This document shows, piece after piece, positions 37,027 to 45,272 of a stretch of DNA of 64,000 bases. The stretch covers positions 682,001 to 746,000 of the forward strand of contig NZ_NSBU01000004.1 in assembly GCF_002285415.1 (NCBI RefSeq), in the 5' to 3' direction. Below the pieces are notes generated by a model that saw nothing but the letters and a program-made list of their open reading frames with translations, searched no databases and was not told the DNA's origin. The stretch's first letter is position 1; each line of letters opens with the position of its first letter. The DNA comes from Actibacterium pelagium (GTDB taxonomy: Bacteria > Pseudomonadota > Alphaproteobacteria > Rhodobacterales > Rhodobacteraceae). The translations under genes and the position numbers were made by a program.

Positions 37027-37641
37027 TCACCCGTCGCTCCCCCAAGCATCTCGCGCAATCGACACCCATTCCGTAAGGGCGGCAACCCGTGTCGCCAGTT
37101 TAGTTAGGCGGTTTTCATTGAGAAGCGTCACTGTGGCGAAGCGGGGTGTGCAGGGGTGTTCCGAGAACGCAAGATCAAATTCCTTGTTTATGCCCCCGCC
37201 GGGAAACATTCCGGAGCGAAAGAATTCAAAAAGAAGATCATGGGCTTCGCATTCTGGATGGTAGTTGGCTTTCCAAACTGCATAGCTCCAAGAACCGAGG
37301 TCGTTCAGTTCGAAGAGTTCGTCTCCTTTAAACCAACCCTCGTCGATCATTCGCCAATGATCCGGCTGTCGTAGAGATTGCTCAATACCCTTACCAAACT
37401 CTCTCTCTAGCGCCTCAGTGCGGATGAGCGGTCGTGGGTCAGGCGAGCCATCACTATAAAGGCGCAGCGCACCGTTGGGAGCCGATTTCGCAAAGATGAT
37501 GCGTCGCCTTGGTTCAGCGCGTAAGGGGCGCCTGCTCCGGTCCGCTGAACGCTCGTCGGGGGTCGCGCCCGCGTTCTCTGCTAGAGGTGTCGCAGCAGTG
37601 CTAGCTGCTGCCGTTTTTAAAAATTTTCTACGTGTAATCAT
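37027..37641 (-). CDS. Tat-signal protein of unknown function
   Basis: 204 aa. N-terminus MITRRKFLKTAAASTAATPLAE is a classic twin-arginine signal (RRKFLK) with the ATG preceded by GGAG at 6 bp. After the signal a basic stretch (RSADRSRRPLRAEPRRR) and a globular region (WFKGDELFELNDLGSWSYAVW) follow without known motifs. A periplasmic destination is predicted. This is odd cargo between defence genes and the replication module. The frame continues open upstream without a start codon. Confidence 0.6.
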   Translation of the reverse strand: MITRRKFLKTAAASTAATPLAENAGATPDERSADRSRRPLRAEPRRRIIFAKSAPNGALRLYSDGSPDPRPLIRTEALEREFGKGIEQSLRQPDHWRMIDEGWFKGDELFELNDLGSWSYAVWKANYHPECEAHDLLFEFFRSGMFPGGGINKEFDLAFSEHPCTPRFATVTLLNENRLTKLATRVAALTEWVSIARDAWGSDG

Positions 37642-38128
37642 GTCGGTCTCCAGGGCTAAGACCGGCGCGATGATCGCTGTTTGGATGATGCAAACCCATT
37701 CTTTGCCGAACCGGCCACATCCCCTTGCGGGCGACCACCTTGCCGGGTTTGGCAGGTTGGTGGGGGCTATCGCCCCGCTCTTGATGCACAGCTCAAACTA
37801 GAAGTAACAGATCGAGAACTCAAGGTATGGCCGAGCAACGCCCGCCGGTTTGCATTACCAACATCTTATACCTCCCAGACCTTAAAAGGCGAAGAGGGGG
37901 CTAAGTATTGAGGTGGATAAATAGTTGGACAAGCCAAGAAAGACAAAGAAATTACGTAACTTAATTAGTTATTTAGCCGACTAATGCGGTGCCGCATGTC
38001 GGCACCTGTGGCCGCAAATAGGGTGTTTTCTGCTGAATGGACTAAACTTAAGTGGGAATCTTAAGCTGCAAACTTTTCAGGCTTCACAGCCGCGTCGGCC
38101 TCGGAATGTATCCAACTGTCTTGATCTT
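37642..38128. other. Structured intergenic region in the element
   Basis: 487 bp without a supported gene. Minus-strand hairpin candidates are a GGGGC/GCCCC stem near 37763-37775 and an adjacent imperfect stem of CCACC..TGCC/GGCA..GGTGG near 37735-37762, close to the Tat-protein start. A 7-bp stem GGTGCCG/CGGCACC lies at 37988-38006. A strong GGGAGG site at about 37874 is followed by a 14-codon frame only. The rest is unremarkable. Confidence 0.4.
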
Positions 38129-38704
38129 TCATCTCCTGCCCCGAGGGGCGTCATTCTTCCACTTCCGCGGAAACCGGCTCTCTATGTAATAGGCTTCCCG
38201 CAGTCGATTATAATCTTCAATCAGCGCGCGCCAACGCCGCAATGACATACCTTTCGGAGGAGGGTTAAGTGGCCCACCAAGCTCCATGCCCGCACCGATC
38301 AATCTTCGGATCTTCTTCAACCTGCGGAGCGTGCGGTCGCGTGGCGCCTCGAACTGGCATTCGTACATAAGGTCGTGACATATTCGGCAGGCGACGTGTT
38401 TGCCGATATAGAGAACTCCGCAGCGGCGCTCACAGCACGGGCATAGAAACCAATTCCTTTTACCACCGAAGTGGCAAGGGGTTTCTGACAGTTCTATTCT
38501 TTGTTCAACGTTGCCCCAGCCTACCGCCATTTCGAACAAAATGTGGTTCTCGTCGTGCTCAACCCAAGCGGCAAGGCGCGCCTCGTCGACAGCGGTCCCG
38601 ATCGGGACAATTCCTGATCCGCTAGCTCGGATAACATCGAGAATTTGGCCGATACTGACTTGAAGAAATGTGTCAGCCAACCGTTTCACTGAGCGCCTTG
38701 CCAT
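38129..38704 (-). CDS. Hypothetical zinc-ribbon-like protein
   Basis: 191 aa. Two Cys knuckles (LCPCCERRCG and CRICHDLMY, residues ~90-115) resemble a zinc ribbon, followed by a basic helical segment (RTLRRLKKIRRLIG) and a basic tail (FPRKWKNDAPRGRR). It may bind nucleic acid. It sits between the origin-like region and the Tat-signal gene, with a GAGGA site upstream of its ATG. No family name can be given. Confidence 0.65.
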   Translation of the reverse strand: MARRSVKRLADTFLQVSIGQILDVIRASGSGIVPIGTAVDEARLAAWVEHDENHILFEMAVGWGNVEQRIELSETPCHFGGKRNWFLCPCCERRCGVLYIGKHVACRICHDLMYECQFEAPRDRTLRRLKKIRRLIGAGMELGGPLNPPPKGMSLRRWRALIEDYNRLREAYYIESRFPRKWKNDAPRGRR

Positions 38705-38813
38705 GTACTCACTTCCTCGAAATCAATTGAATTTCGGTGTTCAAAGAAGTTGGTCCCACCATCGTTTTCAAAACTTCAACACCTTTCGGGTTCCGAATGG
38801 GCCTCGCGCGTGT

Positions 38814-38931
38814 GTGAAGGTGAAGGGGTACGTTCTCAAAAATTCGGCCTCAAATGAGAGTATAATTAGGTTATATTATAGTCTCATTCTTCATCCGATT
38901 TACCTTAGTAATTACCCCTTCACCCCTTCAC
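38814..38931. repeat. Origin-like palindromic region with inverted GTGAAGG arms
   Basis: The left arm at 38814-38830 (GTGAAGG then TGAAGGGGTA) is mirrored by the right arm at 38913-38931 (TACCCCTTCA then CCCCTTCAC). Between them an AT-rich palindrome, TGAGAGTATAAT at 38855-38866 and ATTATAGTCTCA at 38875-38886 (11 of 12 matched, loop 8), sits amid AT-rich DNA. Repeated short words around an AT-rich dyad next to a primase gene are typical of replication origins of satellites and plasmids. Use as an origin is inferred. Confidence 0.5.
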
Positions 38932-38990
38932 CCCCTCAAAGCGCGAGCAGGGCGCGTCTTCCGGCGAGCCGAAACGCTGCGTCCAACTCA

Positions 38991-41879
38991 TCACGACAGT
39001 CGAGCCCGGCCAATCTGTGCGGCCTGTTCAGCCCCTTGGGCCAAGTCTAGGCCCATATCACTTCTTTTCGGAGGCATCAGCCAGCCCCGGTTTTTCCCGC
39101 TTTCTGCGTTTAACTTGACGAGGGATCCGTCTGACTTCCGCAGCATCAACACTCCGTTCTGGCTTTCGGTGCGGCCTGTGTTTCGCCAGGCGATCTTCAC
39201 CGCAGCCGCGGTGGTCTTGAGATCTTTGGGGCCCGGGCGACGAGCGCCGTGAGGCATCGCATCCTCATAGATTTCAGACGCGGTCATGCGCCTGCATTCC
39301 TCAAAGTCGGCCGTGCCCCAAGCGTATTTCTTTTCAATACGCTCTTCGACTTCGCTCTTAATGCGGTACTTTTCTGCGTTAGCGGCGAGGAGTTGGGCCT
39401 CTTCTTCAGTTGGCCACCACTGAGCGCCATTCTCATACAGTTGCCATGCTTCTGCCCAAAGCTGTTCGACGAAATCGTCGCTCCAGTCCGCGTCCACCCC
39501 GCCGACTTTTAAGGGGAGATAGCGCCGATTTCCTGTCTCGTCAGCAAGGAAGCTCTCCTCGTTGACAGTCCCGACAAAGACCGTTCGACGCGCATAGTTA
39601 GAAGCTTTCCGCGCATACGGCGCGCGGATCCGATCTTCGCTTTGCGACGTAAACGCTTTCAGATGAGAGACATCAGACTTATTGAAGGTCGCGTCCAATT
39701 CGCCGAGCTCAACAACCCAGAATGACACGACACGCTTCACGCTATCTTTGTCGTTCACATTCAAGACCTGACCCTCGCCATAGTACTTCCGGAGCGGTGG
39801 GGGAAGAAGCCTCCTAAAACCCTTGGTTTTCCCAACGCCTTGGTCACCGACCAGTACCAGCACATACTCGAAATGCGCCTCTATATTGTCGTTTCGCGAT
39901 CGCGCAATTTCGCCGTTGTCAGCGGCAGCACAGGCCTGGATAAAAAACAGGCGAAGCGCAATCCTCGCAATTTCAGCGTCGCTGGAATTCAGCTTTTCTG
40001 CTGCCTCATTGATCCGTTCGGCCCCGTCCCAGTTCAAGCCCGATAGGTAGTCGGTCACGGGATTGTACGCGTTAGTCTCCCCTAGCGCGGTCAGGTGAAG
40101 GTCAAGATGACCCTTCGGGACACTGTTCATATCTGCTAACCCAACGAGGCGGGAGTGCAGATTGTTTTCAGCGTTGTCCCCTTGCATCGGGATCGCGGGA
40201 TGATCCCACTCCAACCGTTTCGCAATGACGTTGTATCTGACGTCAATTCCGTAGGTTTCCGTCAGATGACCAACATTTTCTCGGCAGTCAATTACAGAGA
40301 CTGCACCCTGAACAGACGTCCGCGTCTGCGGAAACGACGAAACAGGGGGCCGCTGATCTAGGGGCAACGGACCCTCCGCCGGATCACCCGTACTATCATC
40401 GACAGCAAAGGGGCGCAGACGCGCATTCAAGCGCTCACGCTCTCGCGTGACCTCGATACGTAGCTCGCGCCTACTGTTGCCAAGAGCGAGCGCTCTTGAA
40501 GCTTCTCTCTCTGCAGATTTCACTTCGGTCTCAGCCAGATCAGCTCGCGCCAAAGCTGTTACGACTTGAGCATGGTCGCTCCCAGCTTCCCTTATTGCCG
40601 CCACAACGCTGTCAAGGTCATGCTTCATCAAGTAGAAGCGCGAGCCATGCGCAAAGCTGTGTACGCCAGACGCTTCTCCTTCGTTCCAGTAGAATATTGC
40701 GACCGCGCGCCCTCCGTCATAACCGGGCTCGATCGGGTCGAGACACACGTGTCCGTCATGCTCCTCCCCCTGTGAGGACATGAGAACACTCACTGGAACA
40801 CTTTCGTCTCCAGCGAATACCACGCTATCCGATCCGAGAAGATACCCCTTCTCAAACTTCCTTTCGGCAATGCGGCGCGCATTGGGGCGGGGCACCCCAC
40901 CTTCGACCAATCGCTCTACTTCTTCGCCCTTACGTTCCTCTTTTACGCGCTTGGCGATGGGCTCCAGAGCTCGCTTGGCTACTTCTTTGTTTTTCGTAGC
41001 CGCGTGTCGCTCATCGTCCTTGAGTTTCACGGAGGAAGGATCAAAAAGGTCTGCCTCCAGATTGTCCATCAGATGACTACCTACTACCTTGCGAAGGCCT
41101 TCTCCGAGCGTTGCTGTGGGAAAGTCCGGTTGTGTCGGTCTCGCCAATGCTTGGTCCGCAAGGCTGCGGTCGAGCACGTCCCCTCCGTTCGAAACGAAAG
41201 CGAAGTTGTGCTCGCCCAGCGCCCAGCTACGCTCATGGATCAGGTTCAGGATGCGAGGCGTTTGGCTCGCATCTGTCGTCGGCAGCATCACACGCCATCC
41301 ACCAGGCCCTTTCAAAGAGGTACCATCTTTAGCGCGTTCAATCATACTGCTGGAACTCGGCATAACCAGAATTGGGCAACCCACCGCCTCAGGAAGGAGT
41401 TCGTACAGAGCGTCGAGAACTTCACCCGTTGATTGCAGCGGCGGTATACCTTGCGGTGGGTACATTCCGGCAACTTCGTCGGGAGACTTCACATCGATAT
41501 CGATGCTGATCAGGCCAGGGCCCTTGCGAAAGTTCAGAAATTCGCCGGTTGCCGCGACGACCTGTCCGTCTCGGGCACCTCGGGCGCGTTCCAGACGCTG
41601 CTCTGGAACGACATACGCTTCCTCAATGCCGGGATCGAAAGTCCCCGCAAAGAACATCGTTTCAGGGCCAGAATTCAGACGATATTCGAGCGCCTGTTTT
41701 GCGGTCACGAAGGTTAGGTTCACTAGTTTCCCTGCGGTGCTGCGAGCACCTAGAAGGGGTTCCTTCAGAACCCCGCTACCATCGTCAGACAGCCACAGGC
41801 GTTTGCCAACAGGCTGATCATACTGCACCGCACTGATACGGATTTTGGTCGGGTCGCGCTCAGCAGGGTCAATTTGCAC
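38991..41879 (-). CDS. Primase / VapE-type replicative helicase
   Basis: 962 aa. The C-terminal ~400 residues match the VapE/virulence-associated-E (SF3-like) ATPase: YVLVLVGDQGVGKTKGF near 675, VVELGELDATF, SEDRIRAPYARKA and VGTVNEESFLADETGNRRY. The N-terminal half holds a primase-polymerase-like region (FRKGPGLISIDIDVKSPDE, MPSSSSMIERAKDG). The start is GTG at 41877-41879, 7 bp after GGAGG and overlapping the AlpA stop; the earlier ATG at 41910-41912 lacks a site. This is the replication protein of satellite-like islands and fits autonomous replication of the excised element. Confidence 0.85.
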   Translation of the reverse strand: MQIDPAERDPTKIRISAVQYDQPVGKRLWLSDDGSGVLKEPLLGARSTAGKLVNLTFVTAKQALEYRLNSGPETMFFAGTFDPGIEEAYVVPEQRLERARGARDGQVVAATGEFLNFRKGPGLISIDIDVKSPDEVAGMYPPQGIPPLQSTGEVLDALYELLPEAVGCPILVMPSSSSMIERAKDGTSLKGPGGWRVMLPTTDASQTPRILNLIHERSWALGEHNFAFVSNGGDVLDRSLADQALARPTQPDFPTATLGEGLRKVVGSHLMDNLEADLFDPSSVKLKDDERHAATKNKEVAKRALEPIAKRVKEERKGEEVERLVEGGVPRPNARRIAERKFEKGYLLGSDSVVFAGDESVPVSVLMSSQGEEHDGHVCLDPIEPGYDGGRAVAIFYWNEGEASGVHSFAHGSRFYLMKHDLDSVVAAIREAGSDHAQVVTALARADLAETEVKSAEREASRALALGNSRRELRIEVTRERERLNARLRPFAVDDSTGDPAEGPLPLDQRPPVSSFPQTRTSVQGAVSVIDCRENVGHLTETYGIDVRYNVIAKRLEWDHPAIPMQGDNAENNLHSRLVGLADMNSVPKGHLDLHLTALGETNAYNPVTDYLSGLNWDGAERINEAAEKLNSSDAEIARIALRLFFIQACAAADNGEIARSRNDNIEAHFEYVLVLVGDQGVGKTKGFRRLLPPPLRKYYGEGQVLNVNDKDSVKRVVSFWVVELGELDATFNKSDVSHLKAFTSQSEDRIRAPYARKASNYARRTVFVGTVNEESFLADETGNRRYLPLKVGGVDADWSDDFVEQLWAEAWQLYENGAQWWPTEEEAQLLAANAEKYRIKSEVEERIEKKYAWGTADFEECRRMTASEIYEDAMPHGARRPGPKDLKTTAAAVKIAWRNTGRTESQNGVLMLRKSDGSLVKLNAESGKNRGWLMPPKRSDMGLDLAQGAEQAAQIGRARLS

Positions 41880-42045
41880 TAGCCAACCCTCCGAGGAACT
41901 CCTCAACTTCATTCGAACGCCAATAGACGCGACCGCCGAGATGTACGGGCTTTGGCAAGCGCCCCTTTTCGACGTCTCGGTAGATCGACGATCGGCTCCG
42001 TCCGCCGAGGATTTCGCCCAACTCTTTGAAGGTTAAAAGACGCAT
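41869..42045 (-). CDS. AlpA-family excisionase/regulator
   Basis: 58 aa. Helix-turn-helix of the AlpA/MerR-like type: LLTFKELGEILGGRSRSSIY RDVEKGRLPKPV with the DVEKGRLPKPV signature and RVYWRSNEVEEFL. Such proteins direct excision or activate integrase. It overlaps the primase start by 11 bp, so the two form a coupled pair. It lies downstream of the 239- to 227-aa hypothetical and the integrase on the same strand. Confidence 0.88.
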   Translation of the reverse strand: MRLLTFKELGEILGGRSRSSIYRDVEKGRLPKPVHLGGRVYWRSNEVEEFLGGLASAN

Positions 42046-42141
42046 CACGCTGCTCCATCTAGGTTCAGCACGAATTTAGTTGAACAGGCAAAGCCAGTTC
42101 ATCTGTTACAATCAGGCATTCTCACAGATGGTCCGCCCGTA

Positions 42142-42825
42142 CTATTGGTCACCTTCCTGCCTCTGGGCCGCTGCAGCGGAAAAATTCAGTTTCTCAATTT
42201 CTTTTCCGAGCTGAGCTTTATTTCTACGCCAAACCCCCGCGACGGTATCGTAGGTTACCATATGGTATCCCGCCTCGTTGAAGGTCTCAGCCACAATGGA
42301 AAACGCACAATCAGACCCGCTACCTTCCGATCTCTCAAGCTGAAACCCTAGACGCATCGCAGCTTGGACCCCACGAATGATCAATACGTTTCGAGCCCAA
42401 TTTTCGGCTCTGCTTCTACCTTTTTTCGGAGGGCGCTTTAAATCACCGCGTATTAGAGCAGCCGCAACAACTTTTTGCTCGGCACTCAGTTCCAGACCGG
42501 CAGAGACCCGCGAGGCGCAAACCACTTTCAATAGATCAAACGCCTCGACTGATGTTCGCGCATGGTTGAAGAGTTCAGCAAAGTCATCTTTTTCGATTTC
42601 ATATGCCCCCTCATTCCAAACAAGTCGCCCCCCAGCATTCCAAAGGGCTTCAAAGTATGACCATCCTTTTATCAGGCCGTGGGCTTCCTTTCTTAATCTC
42701 GACCCGTGCCAAAAGTCCCAAGCAGATCGCCTTTGTGCTGGGGACATTTTGTCAGCGAAATCTTTGAGCGCGACACCAACCTGATTGAATTCGTCTTCCG
42801 ATGGCTCACTCTTTGCGTCTCCCAT
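42142..42825 (-). CDS. Hypothetical protein between integrase and AlpA
   Basis: 227 aa from the ATG at 42823-42825 (MGDAKSEPSEDEF), 2 bp after the integrase stop. Mostly helical; no TM, signal peptide or catalytic motif. A segment near the C-terminus (HMVTYDTVAGVWRRNKAQL) could be a helix-turn-helix. Co-transcription with the integrase suggests a role in element control. No family is recognised. Confidence 0.65.
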   Translation of the reverse strand: MGDAKSEPSEDEFNQVGVALKDFADKMSPAQRRSAWDFWHGSRLRKEAHGLIKGWSYFEALWNAGGRLVWNEGAYEIEKDDFAELFNHARTSVEAFDLLKVVCASRVSAGLELSAEQKVVAAALIRGDLKRPPKKGRSRAENWARNVLIIRGVQAAMRLGFQLERSEGSGSDCAFSIVAETFNEAGYHMVTYDTVAGVWRRNKAQLGKEIEKLNFSAAAAQRQEGDQ

Positions 42826-42827
42826 TC

Positions 42828-43982
42828 TTAGTCGACCTTTCCAGAAACATGATCGGCCCATCTTTCCATTAATTCCCGGCGTTGGTCGAGGTAATCAGTC
42901 CTGCGATAAGCACGCTCAACAGCGCCACCGACGACATGTGCAAGGGCTGTCTCTGCGACTTCCCGCGGCGTGTCCGTCGCCTCAGCGCACCAGGTCCGAA
43001 ATGACGAGCGGAACCCATGGGGGCGTGCTTCCATGCCTCGGCGCTTCATAATTTGCGTCCAGGTCGCATCAGAGATAACACCCTTTCGAGTTCCAGGAAA
43101 AAGGAACCCTTCCCGCTCAAATGGCATCGCTTCCTCAATGGTACGCAAAGCTTCTTTGCTCAACGGGATCCGATGTTCGCGGCCTGCCTTCATACGCTCG
43201 GCGGGGAGTGTCCAAACATCACTATCAATCTCACTCAGATTCAGATTGCGTATTTCGGCGGAGCGTGCCGCTGTCAGGATAAGCAGTCGTAGCGAGAGTT
43301 GCGCTATACTACCATCTGTCAGGCTTTGATAGAAATCCGGAACCTCTTGCCAAGGAAGAGATGGGATATGCTTCACTTTGTGGCGTTGTTTTCCGAGCAG
43401 GGCCTTCGCCTTGTCGACGGCCTGAAGGTCCACATCCAAGCCAAGGGCGGCTGCGTGTTTCATTACGATACCAAGGCGGTTAATAGCCTTTCGCGCAGCA
43501 TCGGGTTTGTCATGCCAGATCGGGTTAATCGTGTTCTTGATGTCTCGCTGATCTATCTCAGTGATCGGGACACGTCCGAGTTTCGGAAGCACATGAACAT
43601 CTAAAGGCGACATCCATCGTCCGGCCTCTCCATCATTCTTGAGAGATGCCTTGCGAGCCTCGAATGCTTCATGCGTGATGATGGATAGAGATTGGTCTTC
43701 GCGGAACATCTCACGCCGCATGCGTTCCCGTTCTTTGATGGGGTCTTTGCCCTGCCGCGCCATACTGCGCCACTTCGCAGCTTCCTCGCGCGCTTCTTTC
43801 AGTGTCACTTCGCCGATGCCGCCAAGACCCATCTCGCGTCGTCGGCCGTAGACCGTCAGACGTAGAACCCACTGGCCGCCGCCATCATCCCGCTTAACCA
43901 GCCACAATCCGGCACCGTCGTTGTATTTTCCAGGAGGAAGAGACCGGACCTGGACGGCAGAAATCTTGTTCGATGCACGCAT
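42828..43982 (-). CDS. int: Tyrosine-recombinase integrase
   Basis: 384 aa from the ATG at 43980-43982, with GGGGG 8 bp upstream; a GTG 24 bp further is unsupported. An N-terminal DUF4102-like arm-binding domain (VRSLPPGKYNDGAGLWLV, GGIGEVTLKEAREEA) precedes a core with LTAARSAEIRNL (first catalytic Arg) and GFRSSFRTWCAE (the HxLRxxR-like box: HGFRSSFR). The catalytic Tyr is in VERAYRRTDYL. This is a P4-type integrase, the class that targets tRNA genes. It reads inward from the right attachment site. Confidence 0.93.
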   Translation of the reverse strand: MRASNKISAVQVRSLPPGKYNDGAGLWLVKRDDGGGQWVLRLTVYGRRREMGLGGIGEVTLKEAREEAAKWRSMARQGKDPIKERERMRREMFREDQSLSIITHEAFEARKASLKNDGEAGRWMSPLDVHVLPKLGRVPITEIDQRDIKNTINPIWHDKPDAARKAINRLGIVMKHAAALGLDVDLQAVDKAKALLGKQRHKVKHIPSLPWQEVPDFYQSLTDGSIAQLSLRLLILTAARSAEIRNLNLSEIDSDVWTLPAERMKAGREHRIPLSKEALRTIEEAMPFEREGFLFPGTRKGVISDATWTQIMKRRGMEARPHGFRSSFRTWCAEATDTPREVAETALAHVVGGAVERAYRRTDYLDQRRELMERWADHVSGKVD

Positions 43983-44020
43983 TTTTTCGTCCCCCTTAAT
44001 ATCCACCTTTCTATATGGGA

Positions 44021-44052
44021 TACCCTGAAACAGGTTGAAGTACCCTGAGACA
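44021..44052. repeat. Two 12-bp direct repeats, possible integrase arm sites
   Basis: TACCCTGAAACA at 44021-44032 and TACCCTGAGACA at 44041-44052 differ at one base, spaced exactly 20 bp start to start (two helical turns). They lie between the integrase start and the core attachment repeat. Arm-binding sites for the integrase or operators for its gene are both possible. Confidence 0.55.
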
Positions 44053-44127
44053 AAAAAGTGAAAAGTTCAAATATTTTAGAGGGTTAAGAGGTCACCATGA
44101 AACAAGGTGAAACATGCCCATTTTGCC

Positions 44128-44141
44128 TCTCGGCCGCACCA
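44128..44141 (+). repeat. Right attachment core (attR)
   Basis: TCTCGGCCGCACCA, identical to the tRNA-Leu 3' end at 22406-22419. It marks the right boundary of the element. Confidence 0.88.
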
Positions 44142-44297
44142 TTTCTCTCAAAGAGTTCATTTTGTTTCAGCCGTTTGCGGCAGTCTTTTCCCGTCTGGTT
44201 TGCCTAAGAAACCCCAAGTAAGCTACGGGGGGCTGGGATCGATCGATAATCCGCGCATTTATGAAGCGATATCAAAGGGCCGGCGGTGTCGTTTGTC

Positions 44298-45074
44298 TTA
44301 GCTGAATTCTTTCAGCTTCTTTGCTGCAGCTTTCAATGTCTTCTCGACAGCCGTGATCCGCTTGGACCAGTCTTTTACACGCCGCTTCGCGGCTTCATAG
44401 GCTTTGCCCGCAAGTTTTTGTTGCTTAATCGCTTCAGCATTTGCGAAGCTGGGCAGCTTCATTTTTTCGTAGAGCTTCATGGCTTCAAACACCTTCTTAG
44501 AGTGCTTATTGTACTCGGCGTTTGCCTTTTTTACGTCGTTGGCGATCTGAATAAGAAGTTTCTTTGCGGCTGCGCCATTTGCACCTTTGAAGAATACTGC
44601 AAGTTCCTTCTCTTGCTTTTCAAAGTCCGCGACGGCGTTGTCGGTAAACATCATAAATGTACGTATTGTACCTGTGATGTGGTGATAATTATTACCAACC
44701 TTCATATTGATGTGGTTTTGGCCTTCGTCAGTTATGTACGCATGAGCAATACGGGCAAAATCAGAATATTTTTCGACCAGTTGCTTGGTGTGACTCTGCG
44801 CTTTTCCGCACTTGTTTCTCGCCTTGATTAGCGCGTTGCCCAACTCATCCATGGCCTGAAGAATCTTGTCGAAATTTTTGAAGTTTTCTTTGCTGGCTTT
44901 CCACCTTCCGTCCTTTGGGACGTCAAGCTTCTCTAACTTAGCAAGTGCTTTTTCGACTCCGGCGCTCGCCACTGCATTTGATCGATATTCTTTCCACCAC
45001 TTGGCATCGACGGCATTCTTGCCAAGCTGCGAAAGGACTTTCTTAATATTGCGATCATTGAGTGTTGTAGACAT
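44298..45074 (-). CDS. Helical coiled-coil protein of unknown function
   Basis: 258 aa, Lys- and Ala-rich, strongly helical, with heptad-like stretches (KKLLIQIANDVKKANAEYNK, RRVKDWSKRITAVEKTLKAA). No signal peptide or catalytic motif. The start has a strong GGGAGG site about 9 bp upstream. It lies just outside the right attachment repeat, and its base and codon use also look unlike the flanking backbone, so it may be a remnant of an earlier insertion at the same site. No family is recognised. Confidence 0.65.
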   Translation of the reverse strand: MSTTLNDRNIKKVLSQLGKNAVDAKWWKEYRSNAVASAGVEKALAKLEKLDVPKDGRWKASKENFKNFDKILQAMDELGNALIKARNKCGKAQSHTKQLVEKYSDFARIAHAYITDEGQNHINMKVGNNYHHITGTIRTFMMFTDNAVADFEKQEKELAVFFKGANGAAAKKLLIQIANDVKKANAEYNKHSKKVFEAMKLYEKMKLPSFANAEAIKQQKLAGKAYEAAKRRVKDWSKRITAVEKTLKAAAKKLKEFS

Positions 45075-45272
45075 TCTGTTCCCTCCCCTCGAAACAGATC
45101 AAAGAAAACATTTGGATTTAATCGACTTTTGAGGGTGTAGCCTGCCGACAGAAAATCTCGTGATCTTTGATGTAGATCATTGTGCGGCACATTATGCTTG
45201 CTCGAAATGAGCGGCCGTCAGCCAATATTACACCCGCAATAGCGACAGATGGCCTGAGAGGCAGCAGTAAGC

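Larger units (their letters stand above)
22406..44141. mobile_element. Integrative element at tRNA-Leu carrying defence genes (about 21.7 kb)
   Basis: A 14-bp direct repeat, TCTCGGCCGCACCA, lies in the tRNA-Leu 3' end and at 44128-44141. Inside are a tyrosine integrase at the right end, an AlpA-type protein, a primase/VapE protein and an origin-like region. The rest is defence cargo, and every confident gene is on the minus strand. The base composition is visibly lower in GC and has less consistent codon use than the flanks. No structural phage genes, conjugation genes or relaxase are seen, so it resembles a phage-satellite or P4-like genomic island, not a prophage or ICE. Whether it still excises is unknown. 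Confidence 0.9.

Noticed and set aside
22420-44127. Prophage or conjugative element interpretation
   Set aside because: No capsid, terminase, tail, relaxase or type IV secretion genes are present; a satellite-like island fits better.
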